Of a DNA stretch of 64,000 nucleotides, positions 1-8,531 are shown piece by piece. This DNA is from Albibacterium profundi (GTDB taxonomy: Bacteria > Bacteroidota > Bacteroidia > Sphingobacteriales > Sphingobacteriaceae): contig NZ_JBBVGT010000002.1 of NCBI RefSeq assembly GCF_042159835.1, positions 682,001-746,000 of the forward strand. Reading direction: 5' to 3'. How positions within the stretch are numbered: position 1 is the first letter of the stretch; each line of letters begins with the position of its first letter. The position numbers and the translations under genes are program-made. The notes beneath the pieces were generated by a model. It worked only from the letters and a program-made list of their open reading frames with translations, was not told where the DNA came from and made no database searches.

Positions 1-663
1 ATCAGGAGTAGCCGTGTTAAACTGATCGCCTGCATTTGTAAGAACCTCTTTTAACTCTTCAGGAGTTTTAGCCGCCAATTCTTTAAATGTACTGATTCCA
101 GCGTTTGTAAACACTTCAGCGATTTTCGGTCCAACACCTTCAATTTTAGTCAAGTCGTCCGCTTTTACTTCTTCTTTAGGTGCCTTTTCTTTTGGTTCTT
201 CCACCGCTACATCGTCTTTCTTAGCACTGCTAGCTTTCTTCTTAGCTCCACCACGACGTCTTGTAGCTTTCTTTTCAGGCTTCGCTTCTGCAGTATTATA
301 GACTTCGTTATAGTCTACCAGTTCGATTATAGCCATCTCTGCGTTATCGCCTATACGATTAGCCATCTTAATGATACGAGTATATCCACCAGGACGATTT
401 GCTACCTTCTCGGAAATCTCACGGAACAGTATTGTTACCGCGTCTTTATCCTTGAGGTACGAAAATACCGTACGGCGAGAATGAGTTGAATCTGTTTTAG
501 ATTTCGTAATTAGCGGCTCAACATATTTGCGTAAAGCTTTTGCTTTGGCTAAAGTAGTAGTGATTCGCTTATGTTTAACAAGCGATGTAGCCATATTTGA
601 TAACATTGCCTTACGGTGGCTGTCAGTACGACTTAAGTGATTGATTTTTTTTCCGTGTCTCAT
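1..663 (-). CDS. rplQ: 50S ribosomal protein L17 (partial, 3' end outside window)
   Basis: Large-subunit protein L17. The ATG is at 663-661 and reading continues off the left edge, so only the first 221 codons are seen. The first ~120 residues are the conserved L17 core (begins MRHGKKINHLSR). It is followed by a Lys/Ala/Glu-rich linker and a helix-hairpin-helix tail (around TKIEGVGPKIAEVFTNAG), an extension typical of Bacteroidota L17. It lies 85 nt after rpoA and is the last visible gene of the ribosomal operon. The C-terminus and operon end cannot be seen. Confidence 0.95.
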   Translation of the reverse strand, partial: MRHGKKINHLSRTDSHRKAMLSNMATSLVKHKRITTTLAKAKALRKYVEPLITKSKTDSTHSRRTVFSYLKDKDAVTILFREISEKVANRPGGYTRIIKMANRIGDNAEMAIIELVDYNEVYNTAEAKPEKKATRRRGGAKKKASSAKKDDVAVEEPKEKAPKEEVKADDLTKIEGVGPKIAEVFTNAGISTFKELAAKTPEELKEVLTNAGDQFNTATPD

Positions 664-748
664 TTGTTTAGTTTTTTGTGCATACCGTCTCCTTTGTTCT
701 ATGGAGGGAATTATGCAACAGGTCTGCTATCGATAGATATCGACCTAA

Positions 749-1741
749 TTATTCCTCATCTAATTTATACTTACTAAGATTCATTCCGAAAGACAAACCT
801 TTCGATTTTACCAATTCTTGGATTTCCGTTAGGGACTTTTTACCGAAATTTCTAAACTTCAACATGTCTGCTACATCGTAGGAAATCAATTCCGCTAACG
901 TACGAATATCTGCGGCTTTCAAGCAGTTTAATGCCCGAACAGACAAGTCAAGATCCACAAGTTCAGTTTTTAAAACTTTACGCATATGCAAAATTTCTTC
1001 ATCCACTTCTTTAGTTTCTTCTTTCGTTTGTGATTCTAAAAGAATATTCTCGTCAGAGAATAACATGAAGTGGTGAATTAAAATCTTAGCAGCCTCTTTT
1101 AACGCATCTTCTGGATGAATAGAACCATCAGTAGATATATCTAAGAGAAGCTTTTCGTAGTCAGTTTTTTGCTCGACACGAAAGTTCTCAATAGTATATT
1201 TAACATTAATGATTGGTGTAAAAATTGAATCAATAGCAATAACACCTAACGCTGAATCGACTACTTTATTTTCTTCCGCACTAACATAACCTCTACCTTT
1301 GTTTACTGTAATCTCGATCTCCAATGGAATAGTGCTATCCAAGTTACATATTACTAAATCGGGATTAAGAACAGTAAAGTTAGATGAAAACTTGGTTATC
1401 TCTCCTGCTTTGAACTGATCTTGACCGTTAATGACGATAAAGATCTTTTCAGTATCACCCATCTCACCTGTCTTCTTGAAACGCACTTGCTTCAAGTTTA
1501 AGATAATTTCCGTAACATCCTCCACTACACCTTTAATGGTCGAGAATTCATGCGATACCCCTGAAAACCGAGTTGAAGTAATTGCATAACCTTCTAATGA
1601 AGAAAGTAAAATACGACGCAAAGCATTACCAATGGTGACACCAAAACCCGGTTCTAATGGACGAAATTCAAACTGACCATCAAAATCAGTCGCTTTTTGC
1701 ATAATAACTTTGTCCGGTTTCTGAAATGCTAAAATTGCCAT
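749..1741 (-). CDS. rpoA: DNA-directed RNA polymerase subunit alpha
   Basis: Alpha subunit (330 aa), which dimerises to start assembly of RNA polymerase. The N-terminal domain carries the assembly region (GFGVTIGNALRRILLSSL near residue 35-50). A ~20-residue acidic linker is followed by the C-terminal domain (about 255-330, DLDLSVRALNCLKAADIRTL), which contacts upstream DNA and regulators. Length and ATG start are normal. It follows rpsD after a 78-nt gap that holds an inverted repeat and is cotranscribed with the ribosomal genes, as usual in bacteria. Confidence 0.98.
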   Translation of the reverse strand: MAILAFQKPDKVIMQKATDFDGQFEFRPLEPGFGVTIGNALRRILLSSLEGYAITSTRFSGVSHEFSTIKGVVEDVTEIILNLKQVRFKKTGEMGDTEKIFIVINGQDQFKAGEITKFSSNFTVLNPDLVICNLDSTIPLEIEITVNKGRGYVSAEENKVVDSALGVIAIDSIFTPIINVKYTIENFRVEQKTDYEKLLLDISTDGSIHPEDALKEAAKILIHHFMLFSDENILLESQTKEETKEVDEEILHMRKVLKTELVDLDLSVRALNCLKAADIRTLAELISYDVADMLKFRNFGKKSLTEIQELVKSKGLSFGMNLSKYKLDEE

Positions 1742-1771
1742 TTATTTCAATTTAAAATTGTTGAATTTATA

Positions 1772-1816
1772 TTTTAGTGAAAGACCACATATTAAAAATA
1801 TAATCTTCCACTAAAA
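1772..1816 (-). other. inverted repeat in rpsD-rpoA gap
   Basis: TTTTAGTG (1772-1779) and CACTAAAA (1809-1816) form an 8-bp perfect inverted repeat separated by 29 nt in the only sizeable gap between rpsD and rpoA. In the transcript it would form a stem just before rpoA. It is AT-rich, so it could be an RNA processing or stability element, or chance. Confidence 0.35.
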
Positions 1817-1819
1817 GGT

Positions 1820-2428
1820 TTATTTAGAGTACAACTCAACGATTAAGTTTTCCTTAATATTTTCAGGAATCTCGTCGCGGTTCGGATAGTTCAAGAACTT
1901 CCCAGCTAACTCATTTCCGTCCCATTCTAACCAAGAGAATTTGTTGATTTGTTTACCTGCTACAGAATTTGTGATTGCTTCCAGAGATTTTGAACGTTCT
2001 CTTACAGCCACAGTATCACCAGGTCTAAGGCTATATGATGGAATATTAACCAACTCACCATTCACAGTGATATGCTTATGTCCAACCAATTGCCGTGCAG
2101 CGGCACGCGTAGGGGCTATCCCTAAACGGTACACCGTATTGTCTAAACGCGCTTCAAGCAATTTAAACAACTCCTCACCAGTAATCCCTTCTTTCGCTGA
2201 AGCTTTCACGAATAGATTAGCAAATTGACGCTCTAAAATACCATAGGTATATTTAGCTTTTTGCTTCTCCATCAACTGAATCGCGTATTCAGATTGTTTT
2301 CCCCGTCTTCTACCATTTCCGTGTTGACCCGGTGGGTAATTTTTTCTATCTAATACTTTATCAGGACCAAAAATAGGTTCCCTGAATCTGCGAGCGATTT
2401 TGGACTTTGGTCCGATATATCTAGCCAT
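1820..2428 (-). CDS. rpsD: 30S ribosomal protein S4
   Basis: Primary 16S rRNA-binding protein S4 (202 aa), which starts assembly of the 30S body. It begins MARYIGPKSKIARRFREP and has the S4 RNA-binding domain in the second half (around LDNTVYRLGIAPTRAAARQL). There is no N-terminal Cys cluster, so it is the zinc-free type. It sits in the usual infA-rpmJ-rpsM-rpsK-rpsD-rpoA order. S4 often represses its own operon in other bacteria; no such site was identified here. Confidence 0.98.
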   Translation of the reverse strand: MARYIGPKSKIARRFREPIFGPDKVLDRKNYPPGQHGNGRRRGKQSEYAIQLMEKQKAKYTYGILERQFANLFVKASAKEGITGEELFKLLEARLDNTVYRLGIAPTRAAARQLVGHKHITVNGELVNIPSYSLRPGDTVAVRERSKSLEAITNSVAGKQINKFSWLEWDGNELAGKFLNYPNRDEIPENIKENLIVELYSK

Positions 2429-2495
2429 ATTGTTATTATTTAAAGTATCCCCCTCTCTATCTATATGGGAGAATCTTAGCTTTAAAATGAATTAA

Positions 2496-2885
2496 TTAAA
2501 CTCTTCTTCTTTTTGGAGGACGGCAACCATTATGTGGAAGAGGAGTGATATCACGTATTGATGTAACTTCAATTCCTGCAGTCTGCAATGTGCGTATCGC
2601 CGACTCGCGTCCTGACCCTGGTCCTTTAACAAATACGTCAACCTTTCTCAGTCCTAAATCGTAAGCAACTTTAGCACAGTCAGCAGCTGCTTGACCAGCC
2701 GCATATGGCGTATTCTTCTTAGAACCACGGAAACCCATCTTACCTGAAGAAGACCAAGATATTGGTTGTCCTTGATTGTTAGTTAAAGTGACAATGATAT
2801 TATTAAATGTTGCGCTTATGTGAGCCTGACCTACGGGCTCAATCACAACAAGACGCTTTTTGGTTATTTTTTTATTTTTAGCCAT
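2496..2885 (-). CDS. rpsK: 30S ribosomal protein S11
   Basis: Small-subunit platform protein S11 (129 aa), near the mRNA exit path. The conserved core is visible (NNIIVTLTNNQGQPISWSS) and the C-terminus is basic (PPKRRRV). Normal length, ATG start, 19 nt after rpsM. The 67-nt gap to rpsD holds a C-rich and a G-rich tract that could pair weakly on the transcript. Confidence 0.98.
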   Translation of the reverse strand: MAKNKKITKKRLVVIEPVGQAHISATFNNIIVTLTNNQGQPISWSSSGKMGFRGSKKNTPYAAGQAAADCAKVAYDLGLRKVDVFVKGPGSGRESAIRTLQTAGIEVTSIRDITPLPHNGCRPPKRRRV

Positions 2886-2904
2886 TATTAAATCTTGTCA
2901 ATTA

Positions 2905-3282
2905 TTATTTAGTAGCTTTTTTCTTGTTCGCAACTGTCTTACGTCTTCCTTTACGGGTACGGGAATTATTTTTAGTGCGTTGACCACGAACTGGTAATCC
3001 CTTACGATGACGAAGACCACGATAGCATCCAATATCCATCAATCGCTTGATATTCAATTGAACTTCAGAACGCAACGCGCCTTCAACCTTAATCTCGTCA
3101 TTAATAAGCGTACGTATTGTCGCTAGTTGATCATCAGTCCATTCTTGAACTTTTACGTCAAAACTTATGCCTGCATCGGTCAAAATACGTTGTGCTGTTG
3201 AACGACCGATACCATAAATGTAAGTAAGACCGATTTCTCCTCGTTTGTTTTTGGGTAAATCTATACCTGCTATCCTTGCCAT
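2905..3282 (-). CDS. rpsM: 30S ribosomal protein S13
   Basis: Small-subunit head protein S13 (125 aa), which contacts tRNA and the inter-subunit bridge. It begins MARIAGIDLPKNKRGEIGLTY; the conserved GLRHRKGLPVRGQRTKNN segment precedes a Lys/Arg-rich tail that reaches the P site. Follows rpmJ by 16 nt. Normal in every respect. Confidence 0.98.
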   Translation of the reverse strand: MARIAGIDLPKNKRGEIGLTYIYGIGRSTAQRILTDAGISFDVKVQEWTDDQLATIRTLINDEIKVEGALRSEVQLNIKRLMDIGCYRGLRHRKGLPVRGQRTKNNSRTRKGRRKTVANKKKATK

Positions 3283-3298
3283 ATATTATTTTAATATT

Positions 3299-3415
3299 TT
3301 ATCCCTGTCTCTGTTTAAATCTAGGGTTCTTTTTATTGATTACATACAATTTGCCATTGCGACGAATGATCTTGCAATCGGCACTACGTTTTTTTATGGA
3401 TGCTCTAACTTTCAT
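3299..3415 (-). CDS. rpmJ: 50S ribosomal protein L36
   Basis: A 38-residue protein that is easily missed by length cut-offs. The ATG is at 3415-3413 and the TAA at 3301-3299. It begins MKVRASIKKRSADCKIIRR and ends in the L36 signature FKQRQG. The zinc form of L36 carries three Cys and one His; here only one Cys remains (residue 14), so this is the zinc-independent form. It lies between infA and rpsM, its standard place. Confidence 0.95.
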   Translation of the reverse strand: MKVRASIKKRSADCKIIRRNGKLYVINKKNPRFKQRQG

Positions 3416-3438
3416 CTTTAATATTATTATTATAAAAC

Positions 3439-3456
3439 AGGTCCTATGAGGCACCT
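3439..3456 (-). other. small hairpin in infA-rpmJ gap
   Basis: AGGT-CCT-atg-AGG-c-ACCT reads as a 7-bp stem with one bulged base and a 3-nt loop. It starts about 12 nt past the infA stop and ends about 24 nt before rpmJ. With no T-run after it on the minus strand it is not a clear terminator; a processing or stability hairpin is more likely. Confidence 0.35.
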
Positions 3457-3467
3457 AATGTGTACTA

Positions 3468-3686
3468 TTATTTGTATCGATAGGTAATTCGGCCTTTAGT
3501 TAAATCATAAGGAGACATTTCCAACTTCACTCGGTCACCCGGTAAAATCTTAATATAGTGCATTCTCATCTTACCAGAAATGTGGGCAATTATCTCATGC
3601 CCATTCTCCAGTTCAACTCGGAACATAGCATTGGATAATGCTTCCCTAATGACTCCGTCTTGTTCAATTGAGGCTTGTTTAGCCAT
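3468..3686 (-). CDS. infA: translation initiation factor IF-1
   Basis: IF-1 (72 aa), a single OB-fold domain that sits in the ribosomal A site during initiation. The sequence begins MAKQASIEQDGVIREALSNA and ends RITYRYK, as in other bacterial IF-1 proteins. It lies between map and rpmJ. A Bacteroidota-type promoter overlaps the end of map just upstream, so infA may begin its own transcript. Confidence 0.98.
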   Translation of the reverse strand: MAKQASIEQDGVIREALSNAMFRVELENGHEIIAHISGKMRMHYIKILPGDRVKLEMSPYDLTKGRITYRYK

Positions 3687-3730
3687 ATATTATATAAATT
3701 ATCGTTTAATGCCTGATACTAACAGGGTTG

Positions 3731-3761
3731 CAAAAATACAAATAAAAAAAACTAATAACAA
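3731..3761 (-). promoter_or_regulatory. likely promoter for infA-rpmJ-rpsM-rpsK-rpsD-rpoA-rplQ
   Basis: Read on the minus strand: TTG (3761-3759), 20 nt, then TATTTTTG (3738-3731), fitting the Bacteroidota pattern TTTG-N(about 19)-TAnnTTTG. It overlaps the map stop codon and would start RNA about 40 nt before the infA ATG. It is placed where an internal promoter would be useful, but is not proven. Confidence 0.5.
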
Positions 3762-4543
3762 TCTTTTTTATCTAAAATATCTTCGATATATGAGAAGGTG
3801 GTTAAAACCTCTGGTTTACCTTTTGCTATAGCAACGGTATGTTCAAAATGTGCTGAAGGTAACCCATCTATTGTACTCACAGTCCAACCATCTTCCCAAA
3901 ATTTGACACCTGCTTTTCCCAAATTAACCATCGGTTCTATTGCAATCACCATCCCGTCGACCAACTTTACACCGTTTCCTCTACGTCCGTAATTAGGTAT
4001 TTCGGGCTTTTCATGCAGATTGACTCCTACTCCGTGTCCTACTAATTCCCTTACAATTCCGTATCCGTACTTCTCAATATAAGATTGAATACTGTATGAT
4101 ATATCACCAACTCGCTTCCCAGTTGTCGCTTGATCAATCCCAGCGTATAATGCTTCCTTTGTTATTTTTAAAAGATCTCTGACCTCAGGTTTGACTTCGC
4201 CTACTGCAAAAGTATATGCAGAGTCACTAATATATCCATTCAACACAATACCTCCATCAACGGATATAATATCACCATCCTTTAGCTCATACTTTCCGGG
4301 AAAACCGTGAACAACCTGATCGTTCACAGATATACATAAAGAATAAGGAAACCCATTGTAATTCAAAAACGCAGGCTCACCACCATTATCACGAATAAAT
4401 TCGCGAGCCATCGAATCTAGATCAATTGTCCGTACGCCTGGCTTAATAAGCTTGGCTAATTCGCCGAGTGTTCTAGATAAAAGATCACAACTTTGGCGAA
4501 TTAAAGCTATTTGTTCTGCGGATTTAAGAATGAGTTTCGACAT
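3752..4543 (-). CDS. map: type I methionine aminopeptidase
   Basis: Removes the initiator methionine from new proteins (263 aa). The two-metal site is recognisable: D in SVDGGIVLNGYISDSA (two Asp), H in GHGVGVNLHEKPEIP, and Glu in IAIEPMVN and near the C-terminus. No N-terminal zinc finger, so it is the short type Ia. ATG start; 2 nt after secY and before infA, a common arrangement that links protein export, N-terminal processing and initiation. Confidence 0.97.
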   Translation of the reverse strand: MSKLILKSAEQIALIRQSCDLLSRTLGELAKLIKPGVRTIDLDSMAREFIRDNGGEPAFLNYNGFPYSLCISVNDQVVHGFPGKYELKDGDIISVDGGIVLNGYISDSAYTFAVGEVKPEVRDLLKITKEALYAGIDQATTGKRVGDISYSIQSYIEKYGYGIVRELVGHGVGVNLHEKPEIPNYGRRGNGVKLVDGMVIAIEPMVNLGKAGVKFWEDGWTVSTIDGLPSAHFEHTVAIAKGKPEVLTTFSYIEDILDKKDCY

Positions 4544-4545
4544 AC

Positions 4546-5874
4546 CTAAATGGGCGAATTAGCAGCACTTGGCATAGATGTTCGACCTTTAACTCGACCC
4601 GTTTTCATCAATCCATCATAATGACGCATCAATAGATGACTTTCAATCTGCTGCAATGTATCTAGCACAACACCCACTAAAATCAGTAAAGAAGTTCCTC
4701 CATAAAAATGAGCAAACTGACTGTTAACACCAAGCTTAGTTGCAATTGCCGGGAATATCGCTATGATTGCCAAAAAGATAGCTCCTGGAAATGTTATTTT
4801 GGATAGAACTCCATCTATAAAACCTGTAGTTGCAATACCAGGTTTGATTCCAGGTATAAAACCACCATTTTTCTTCATATCTTCTGCCATTTGTTGAGGA
4901 TTGACCATAATTGCTGTATAGAAAAATGTAAAGGCAATAATCAAAATAGCAAAAGTTATGTTGTAAGCAACAGATGTGTAGTCACTTAAAGATGTAATTA
5001 ACGATGATTGCATATCAGGGAAAAACTGAGGAAGCGTCATCGGCACGAACATTATTGCTTGCGCGAAAATAATAGGCATTACACCAGACGTATTTACCTT
5101 CAAAGGAATATATTGCCTTACCCCACCATATTGTTTGTTTCCCACTATTCTCTTTGCATATTGAACAGGGATCTTACGAACCCCTTGGACGATCAAAATA
5201 GTAAATAGCACAACCCCAAACAAGGCGACCATTTCTAAAATCAAAGCAATTAGTCCGCCATTACCACCCAACCTCGAAGCTCCTTCTTGCATCAATCCAC
5301 CTGGTAATTGAGCAATAATACCCACCATGATAATTAGAGAAATACCGTTTCCAATACCCTTGTCTGTAATCTTCTCTCCAAGCCACATCACAAACATGGT
5401 TCCTGATGTTAATATAATTGTAGATAAGATTGTAAACAGTGGCTCGGACATCATGATTGCGTCGGGACTGATTTGTGAACGTATATAAGCTACTGACTGA
5501 AGAAGCGTGATAACCAGTGTCAGGTATCTCGTAATTTGCGTCATTTTTTTAGTACCGCTCTCTCCTTCTTTCTGCAGCTTTTGAAAATAGGGTACCGCAA
5601 TGCCTAATAATTGCACCACGATAGATGCAGAAATATAGGGCATTACACCTAATGCGAAAATTGCCGAACGAGAAAAAGACCCACCCGCAAACATGTTTAA
5701 CAAACCTAATAGACCTTCCTTAGCTTCTTGATCAAGAGCCGCAGGATTAACTCCAGGCAATACAATATGCGAACCAATACGGTAAATCAAAAGAAAAAGA
5801 AGCGTATTCAGAATACGCGTCCTTAAATCTTCAATTTTCCAAATATTCGTTAATGTTGAAATCAGCTTCTTCAT
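4546..5874 (-). CDS. secY: preprotein translocase subunit SecY
   Basis: Channel-forming subunit of the Sec translocon (442 aa, about ten membrane helices). Signature segments are seen: the N-terminal region ending TRILNTLLFLLIYRIG, the plug-domain start near LLNMFAGGSFSRSAIFALGVMPYI, and the cytoplasmic loop near QYGGVRQYIPLKVN. It starts 3 nt after rplO, as in most bacterial operons of this kind, so is made together with the ribosomal proteins. Confidence 0.98.
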   Translation of the reverse strand: MKKLISTLTNIWKIEDLRTRILNTLLFLLIYRIGSHIVLPGVNPAALDQEAKEGLLGLLNMFAGGSFSRSAIFALGVMPYISASIVVQLLGIAVPYFQKLQKEGESGTKKMTQITRYLTLVITLLQSVAYIRSQISPDAIMMSEPLFTILSTIILTSGTMFVMWLGEKITDKGIGNGISLIIMVGIIAQLPGGLMQEGASRLGGNGGLIALILEMVALFGVVLFTILIVQGVRKIPVQYAKRIVGNKQYGGVRQYIPLKVNTSGVMPIIFAQAIMFVPMTLPQFFPDMQSSLITSLSDYTSVAYNITFAILIIAFTFFYTAIMVNPQQMAEDMKKNGGFIPGIKPGIATTGFIDGVLSKITFPGAIFLAIIAIFPAIATKLGVNSQFAHFYGGTSLLILVGVVLDTLQQIESHLLMRHYDGLMKTGRVKGRTSMPSAANSPI

Positions 5875-5877
5875 TTA

Positions 5878-6324
5878 TTATAATTTAACGACCGACCCAC
5901 CAGCAACTTCAATCGCTTTTTGAGCAGAAGCAGAAAAGGCATGTGCTTTAACTTCCAACTTTGATGAAACTTCTCCACGGCCTAATACCTTTACCAACTC
6001 ATTTTTCGAAACTAGGCCATGCTCCTTCAAAACGTCGAAATCTATGGTAGTCAAACTAAACTTCTCTGCTAATGCCTGAATTACGTCAAGGTTAACAGCG
6101 GAATATTCAACGCGATTGACATTTTTAAAGCCAAACTTTGGAACTCGACGCTGTAATGGCATTTGTCCACCTTCAAACCCAATTTTGACACTGTATCCTG
6201 AACGAGATTGTGCTCCTTTATGTCCTCTAGTAGAAGTACCTCCACGACCTGATCCAGTACCACGTCCAATACGCTTTTTTGTTTTTGTAGAACCTGCCGC
6301 AGGTTTTAAGTTACTTAAATTCAT
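5878..6324 (-). CDS. rplO: 50S ribosomal protein L15
   Basis: Large-subunit protein L15 (148 aa). It begins MNLSNLKPAAGSTKTKKRIG and has the Gly/Arg-rich extended N-terminal half (RGTGSGRGGTSTRGHKGAQS) that threads into 23S rRNA, followed by a globular C-terminal domain. Located between rpmD and secY, the normal order. ATG start; an 83-nt gap with a hairpin separates it from rpmD. Confidence 0.98.
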   Translation of the reverse strand: MNLSNLKPAAGSTKTKKRIGRGTGSGRGGTSTRGHKGAQSRSGYSVKIGFEGGQMPLQRRVPKFGFKNVNRVEYSAVNLDVIQALAEKFSLTTIDFDVLKEHGLVSKNELVKVLGRGEVSSKLEVKAHAFSASAQKAIEVAGGSVVKL

Positions 6325-6342
6325 TGTAATAACTTCAATTAT

Positions 6343-6373
6343 TTATGCCTTCGCTCTCACTTTACAGGCATAA
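6343..6373 (-). other. inverted repeat in rpmD-rplO gap
   Basis: TTATGCCT (6343-6350) and AGGCATAA (6366-6373) are a perfect 8-bp inverted repeat with a 15-nt loop, centred in the rpmD-rplO gap, 18 nt before the rplO ATG. No T-run follows on the minus strand, so a terminator is unlikely; RNA processing or translational control is possible. Confidence 0.45.
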
Positions 6374-6407
6374 GATTAACATTAAATTATAGAAATAATC
6401 TATAATA

Positions 6408-6587
6408 TTATAAACTCTCTAAAGCAACAAGATGATTAACTTTTCGAATCATCCCTATAATCGATGGTGTAGCCTCTACCTCAACTGAATGGTTAATTTT
6501 CTTTAACCCTAAAGCTTGCATAGTTCTTTTTTGGCGTTCACTTCTATCGATAACGCTTTTTATTTGTGTGATTTTAATTTTCGCCAT
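6408..6587 (-). CDS. rpmD: 50S ribosomal protein L30
   Basis: A 59-residue protein found by reading from the ATG at 6587-6585 to TAA at 6410-6408. It begins MAKIKITQIKSVIDRSERQK and continues TMQALGLKKINHSVEVE, the L30 core. It lies between rpsE and rplO, the standard place, 9 nt after rpsE. Small but clearly real. Confidence 0.95.
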   Translation of the reverse strand: MAKIKITQIKSVIDRSERQKRTMQALGLKKINHSVEVEATPSIIGMIRKVNHLVALESL

Positions 6588-6596
6588 GATGAATGA

Positions 6597-7115
6597 TTAT
6601 CCGTTAAATACTTTACTCAATTCAACTCCTCGTTGCTGAGCTACCGTATAAGCATCGCGCATATTAACCAACGCATCAATAGTAGCTTTTACCACATTAT
6701 GAGGGTTGGATGACCCTGTTGACTTTGCTAATACGTCTGTGATTCCGGCACTTTCAAGAACCGCACGCATCGCGCCACCTGCAAGAACACCAGTACCACT
6801 AACTGCGGGCTTAATCAAAACACGGCCACCTGAATATTTACCTTTCTGGCTATGCGGAACAGTACCTCTGATAATTGGAACCTTAATTAAGTTTTTCTTA
6901 GCATCATCAATACCTTTCGCGATAGCTTCTGTAACTTCTTTAGCTTTTCCTAAGCCGTAACCAACAACACCGTTCTCATCCCCAACTATTACGATTGCCG
7001 AAAAACTAAATGTACGTCCACCTTTGGTTACTTTTGCAACTCGTTGAATGCTAACTAAGCGATCTTTTAATTCGATATCGCTTGATTTAACTCTTTTTAT
7101 ATTATTTGTTGACAT
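6597..7115 (-). CDS. rpsE: 30S ribosomal protein S5
   Basis: Small-subunit protein S5 (172 aa), important for decoding accuracy and mRNA unwinding. The N-terminal S5 double-stranded-RNA-like domain is seen around DRLVSIQRVAKVTKGGRTFS, and the C-terminal domain follows (GGAMRAVLESAGITDVLAKS). Normal length, ATG start, between rplR and rpmD. Confidence 0.98.
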   Translation of the reverse strand: MSTNNIKRVKSSDIELKDRLVSIQRVAKVTKGGRTFSFSAIVIVGDENGVVGYGLGKAKEVTEAIAKGIDDAKKNLIKVPIIRGTVPHSQKGKYSGGRVLIKPAVSGTGVLAGGAMRAVLESAGITDVLAKSTGSSNPHNVVKATIDALVNMRDAYTVAQQRGVELSKVFNG

Positions 7116-7125
7116 CTCTTTTAAT

Positions 7126-7479
7126 TTAAAATTTCAAGCCACCTTCGCGAGCACCATCTGCTAAAGATTTTACTCGACCGTGATACAAATATCCGTTACG
7201 GTCAAAAACCACATCATTTACTCCGGCCGCGATAGCTCTTTCGGCAATCATCTTGCCTACGACTTTTGATTGTTCTATTTTGTTGCCCGTTCCATCGAAA
7301 TCTTTGGATAAAGAAGATGCTGAAACAATTGTTCTACCGTTAACATCATCAATAACCTGTGCATAGATGCCTTTATTACTTCTAAATACAGACAGACGAG
7401 GACGCTCGGTCGATCCCGATAAACGTTTTCTAATTCCTCTCTTGATTCGCTCTCTGCGAGATATTTTTTTTCCTGCCAT
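7126..7479 (-). CDS. rplR: 50S ribosomal protein L18
   Basis: 5S rRNA-binding protein L18 (117 aa). It has a basic N-terminus (MAGKKISRRERIKRGIRKRL), then the fold around RPRLSVFRSNKGIYAQVIDD and the C-terminal FDRNGYLYHGRVKSLADGAR signature. Only 5 nt separate it from rplF upstream and 10 nt from rpsE downstream. Confidence 0.98.
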   Translation of the reverse strand: MAGKKISRRERIKRGIRKRLSGSTERPRLSVFRSNKGIYAQVIDDVNGRTIVSASSLSKDFDGTGNKIEQSKVVGKMIAERAIAAGVNDVVFDRNGYLYHGRVKSLADGAREGGLKF

Positions 7480-7484
7480 GATGA

Positions 7485-8042
7485 TTATTTTTTAGCTGCT
7501 GATTTACCTGCTTTTCTTCTTAACTCTTCACCAACAAACTTGATACCTTTTCCTTTGTAAGGTTCCGGCGCACGAAGCTCACGGATTTTAGCAGCTACTT
7601 GTCCGATAAGTTGTTTGTCGATTGATTCTAATGTGATCGTTGGATTTTTACCTTTTTCCGTAACCGTCGTAACTTTTACTTCCTTCGGTAAAACAAACAC
7701 GATATGGTGAGAATAACCCAATACTAAATCTAAAGTATTACCTTGATTAGTAGCACGATAACCAACACCCACCAACTCTTGAGTCGTTTTAAACCCTTCA
7801 GTAACTCCAATTACCATATTGGCAATTAAAGATCTGTATAATCCGTGAAGTGATTTATGTTGTTTTTGTTCAGTTGATCTCTTAACTAGTAATTCGCCAT
7901 CTTCTTGGGAGATAGTTATCGCTGGATCAACCTGTTGATTCAATTCGCCTTTAGGTCCTTTAACAGTAACAAGGTTTTTATCTGAAACAATTATTGTTAC
8001 ACCACTTGGGATGGCGATTGGTGATTTTCCTATTCTTGACAT
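7485..8042 (-). CDS. rplF: 50S ribosomal protein L6
   Basis: Large-subunit protein L6 (185 aa), near the factor-binding site. Two repeated L6 domains can be seen. The C-terminal one includes the signature around PEPYKGKGIKFVGEELRRKAGK. It begins MSRIGKSPIAIPSGVTIIV. Normal length and ATG start; 15 nt after rpsH. Confidence 0.98.
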   Translation of the reverse strand: MSRIGKSPIAIPSGVTIIVSDKNLVTVKGPKGELNQQVDPAITISQEDGELLVKRSTEQKQHKSLHGLYRSLIANMVIGVTEGFKTTQELVGVGYRATNQGNTLDLVLGYSHHIVFVLPKEVKVTTVTEKGKNPTITLESIDKQLIGQVAAKIRELRAPEPYKGKGIKFVGEELRRKAGKSAAKK

Positions 8043-8057
8043 TGCGTTTCCTCCTGA

Positions 8058-8456
8058 TTAATATACATAACATAAAACCTCACCACCAATATTTTGAACG
8101 CGAGCTTCTTTATCTGTCATTACACCCTTTGAGGTCGACAGGATAGCTATACCCAAACCGTTCAAAACACGTGGAATATTATCTACACCTGCATATTTTC
8201 TTAAACCAGGTTTACTCACACGGGTAAGCGTGCGAATAGCAGGAACTTTCGTAATCGGATGATACTTCAACGCAATCTTAATTGTGCCTTGCGCTGACTC
8301 ATCTTCGAACTTATAGTTTGTAATGTAACCTTTGTCAAAAAGAACTTTAGTGATTTCCTTTTTTAGGTTTGATGCAGGAATTTCTACAACCCTATGGTTG
8401 GCCTTCATGGCATTCCTTACTCGAGTAAGATAGTCCGCAATTGGATCTGTATTCAT
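8058..8456 (-). CDS. rpsH: 30S ribosomal protein S8
   Basis: 16S rRNA-binding protein S8 (132 aa). It begins MNTDPIADYLTRVRNAMKAN and ends with the S8 signature ILSTSKGVMTDKEAR followed by GGEVLCYVY. In E. coli S8 represses the spc operon; no matching leader was identified here. A 75-nt gap with a hairpin separates it from rpsN. Confidence 0.98.
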   Translation of the reverse strand: MNTDPIADYLTRVRNAMKANHRVVEIPASNLKKEITKVLFDKGYITNYKFEDESAQGTIKIALKYHPITKVPAIRTLTRVSKPGLRKYAGVDNIPRVLNGLGIAILSTSKGVMTDKEARVQNIGGEVLCYVY

Positions 8457-8470
8457 TGTTGTTAATTTAT

Positions 8471-8506
8471 GATAGTGGTTTCTATAATTGACTCAGACCT
8501 ACTATC
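8471..8506 (-). other. hairpin in rpsN-rpsH gap
   Basis: GATAGT-GGT (8471-8479) can pair with ACC-t-ACTATC (8497-8506), a 9-bp stem with one bulged base, filling the gap just upstream of rpsH. The layout (stem with a single bulge between cistrons) resembles the one in the infA-rpmJ gap. Role unknown. Confidence 0.35.
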
Positions 8507-8531
8507 GGTTAAAAATATTTTCTTATTGCTA

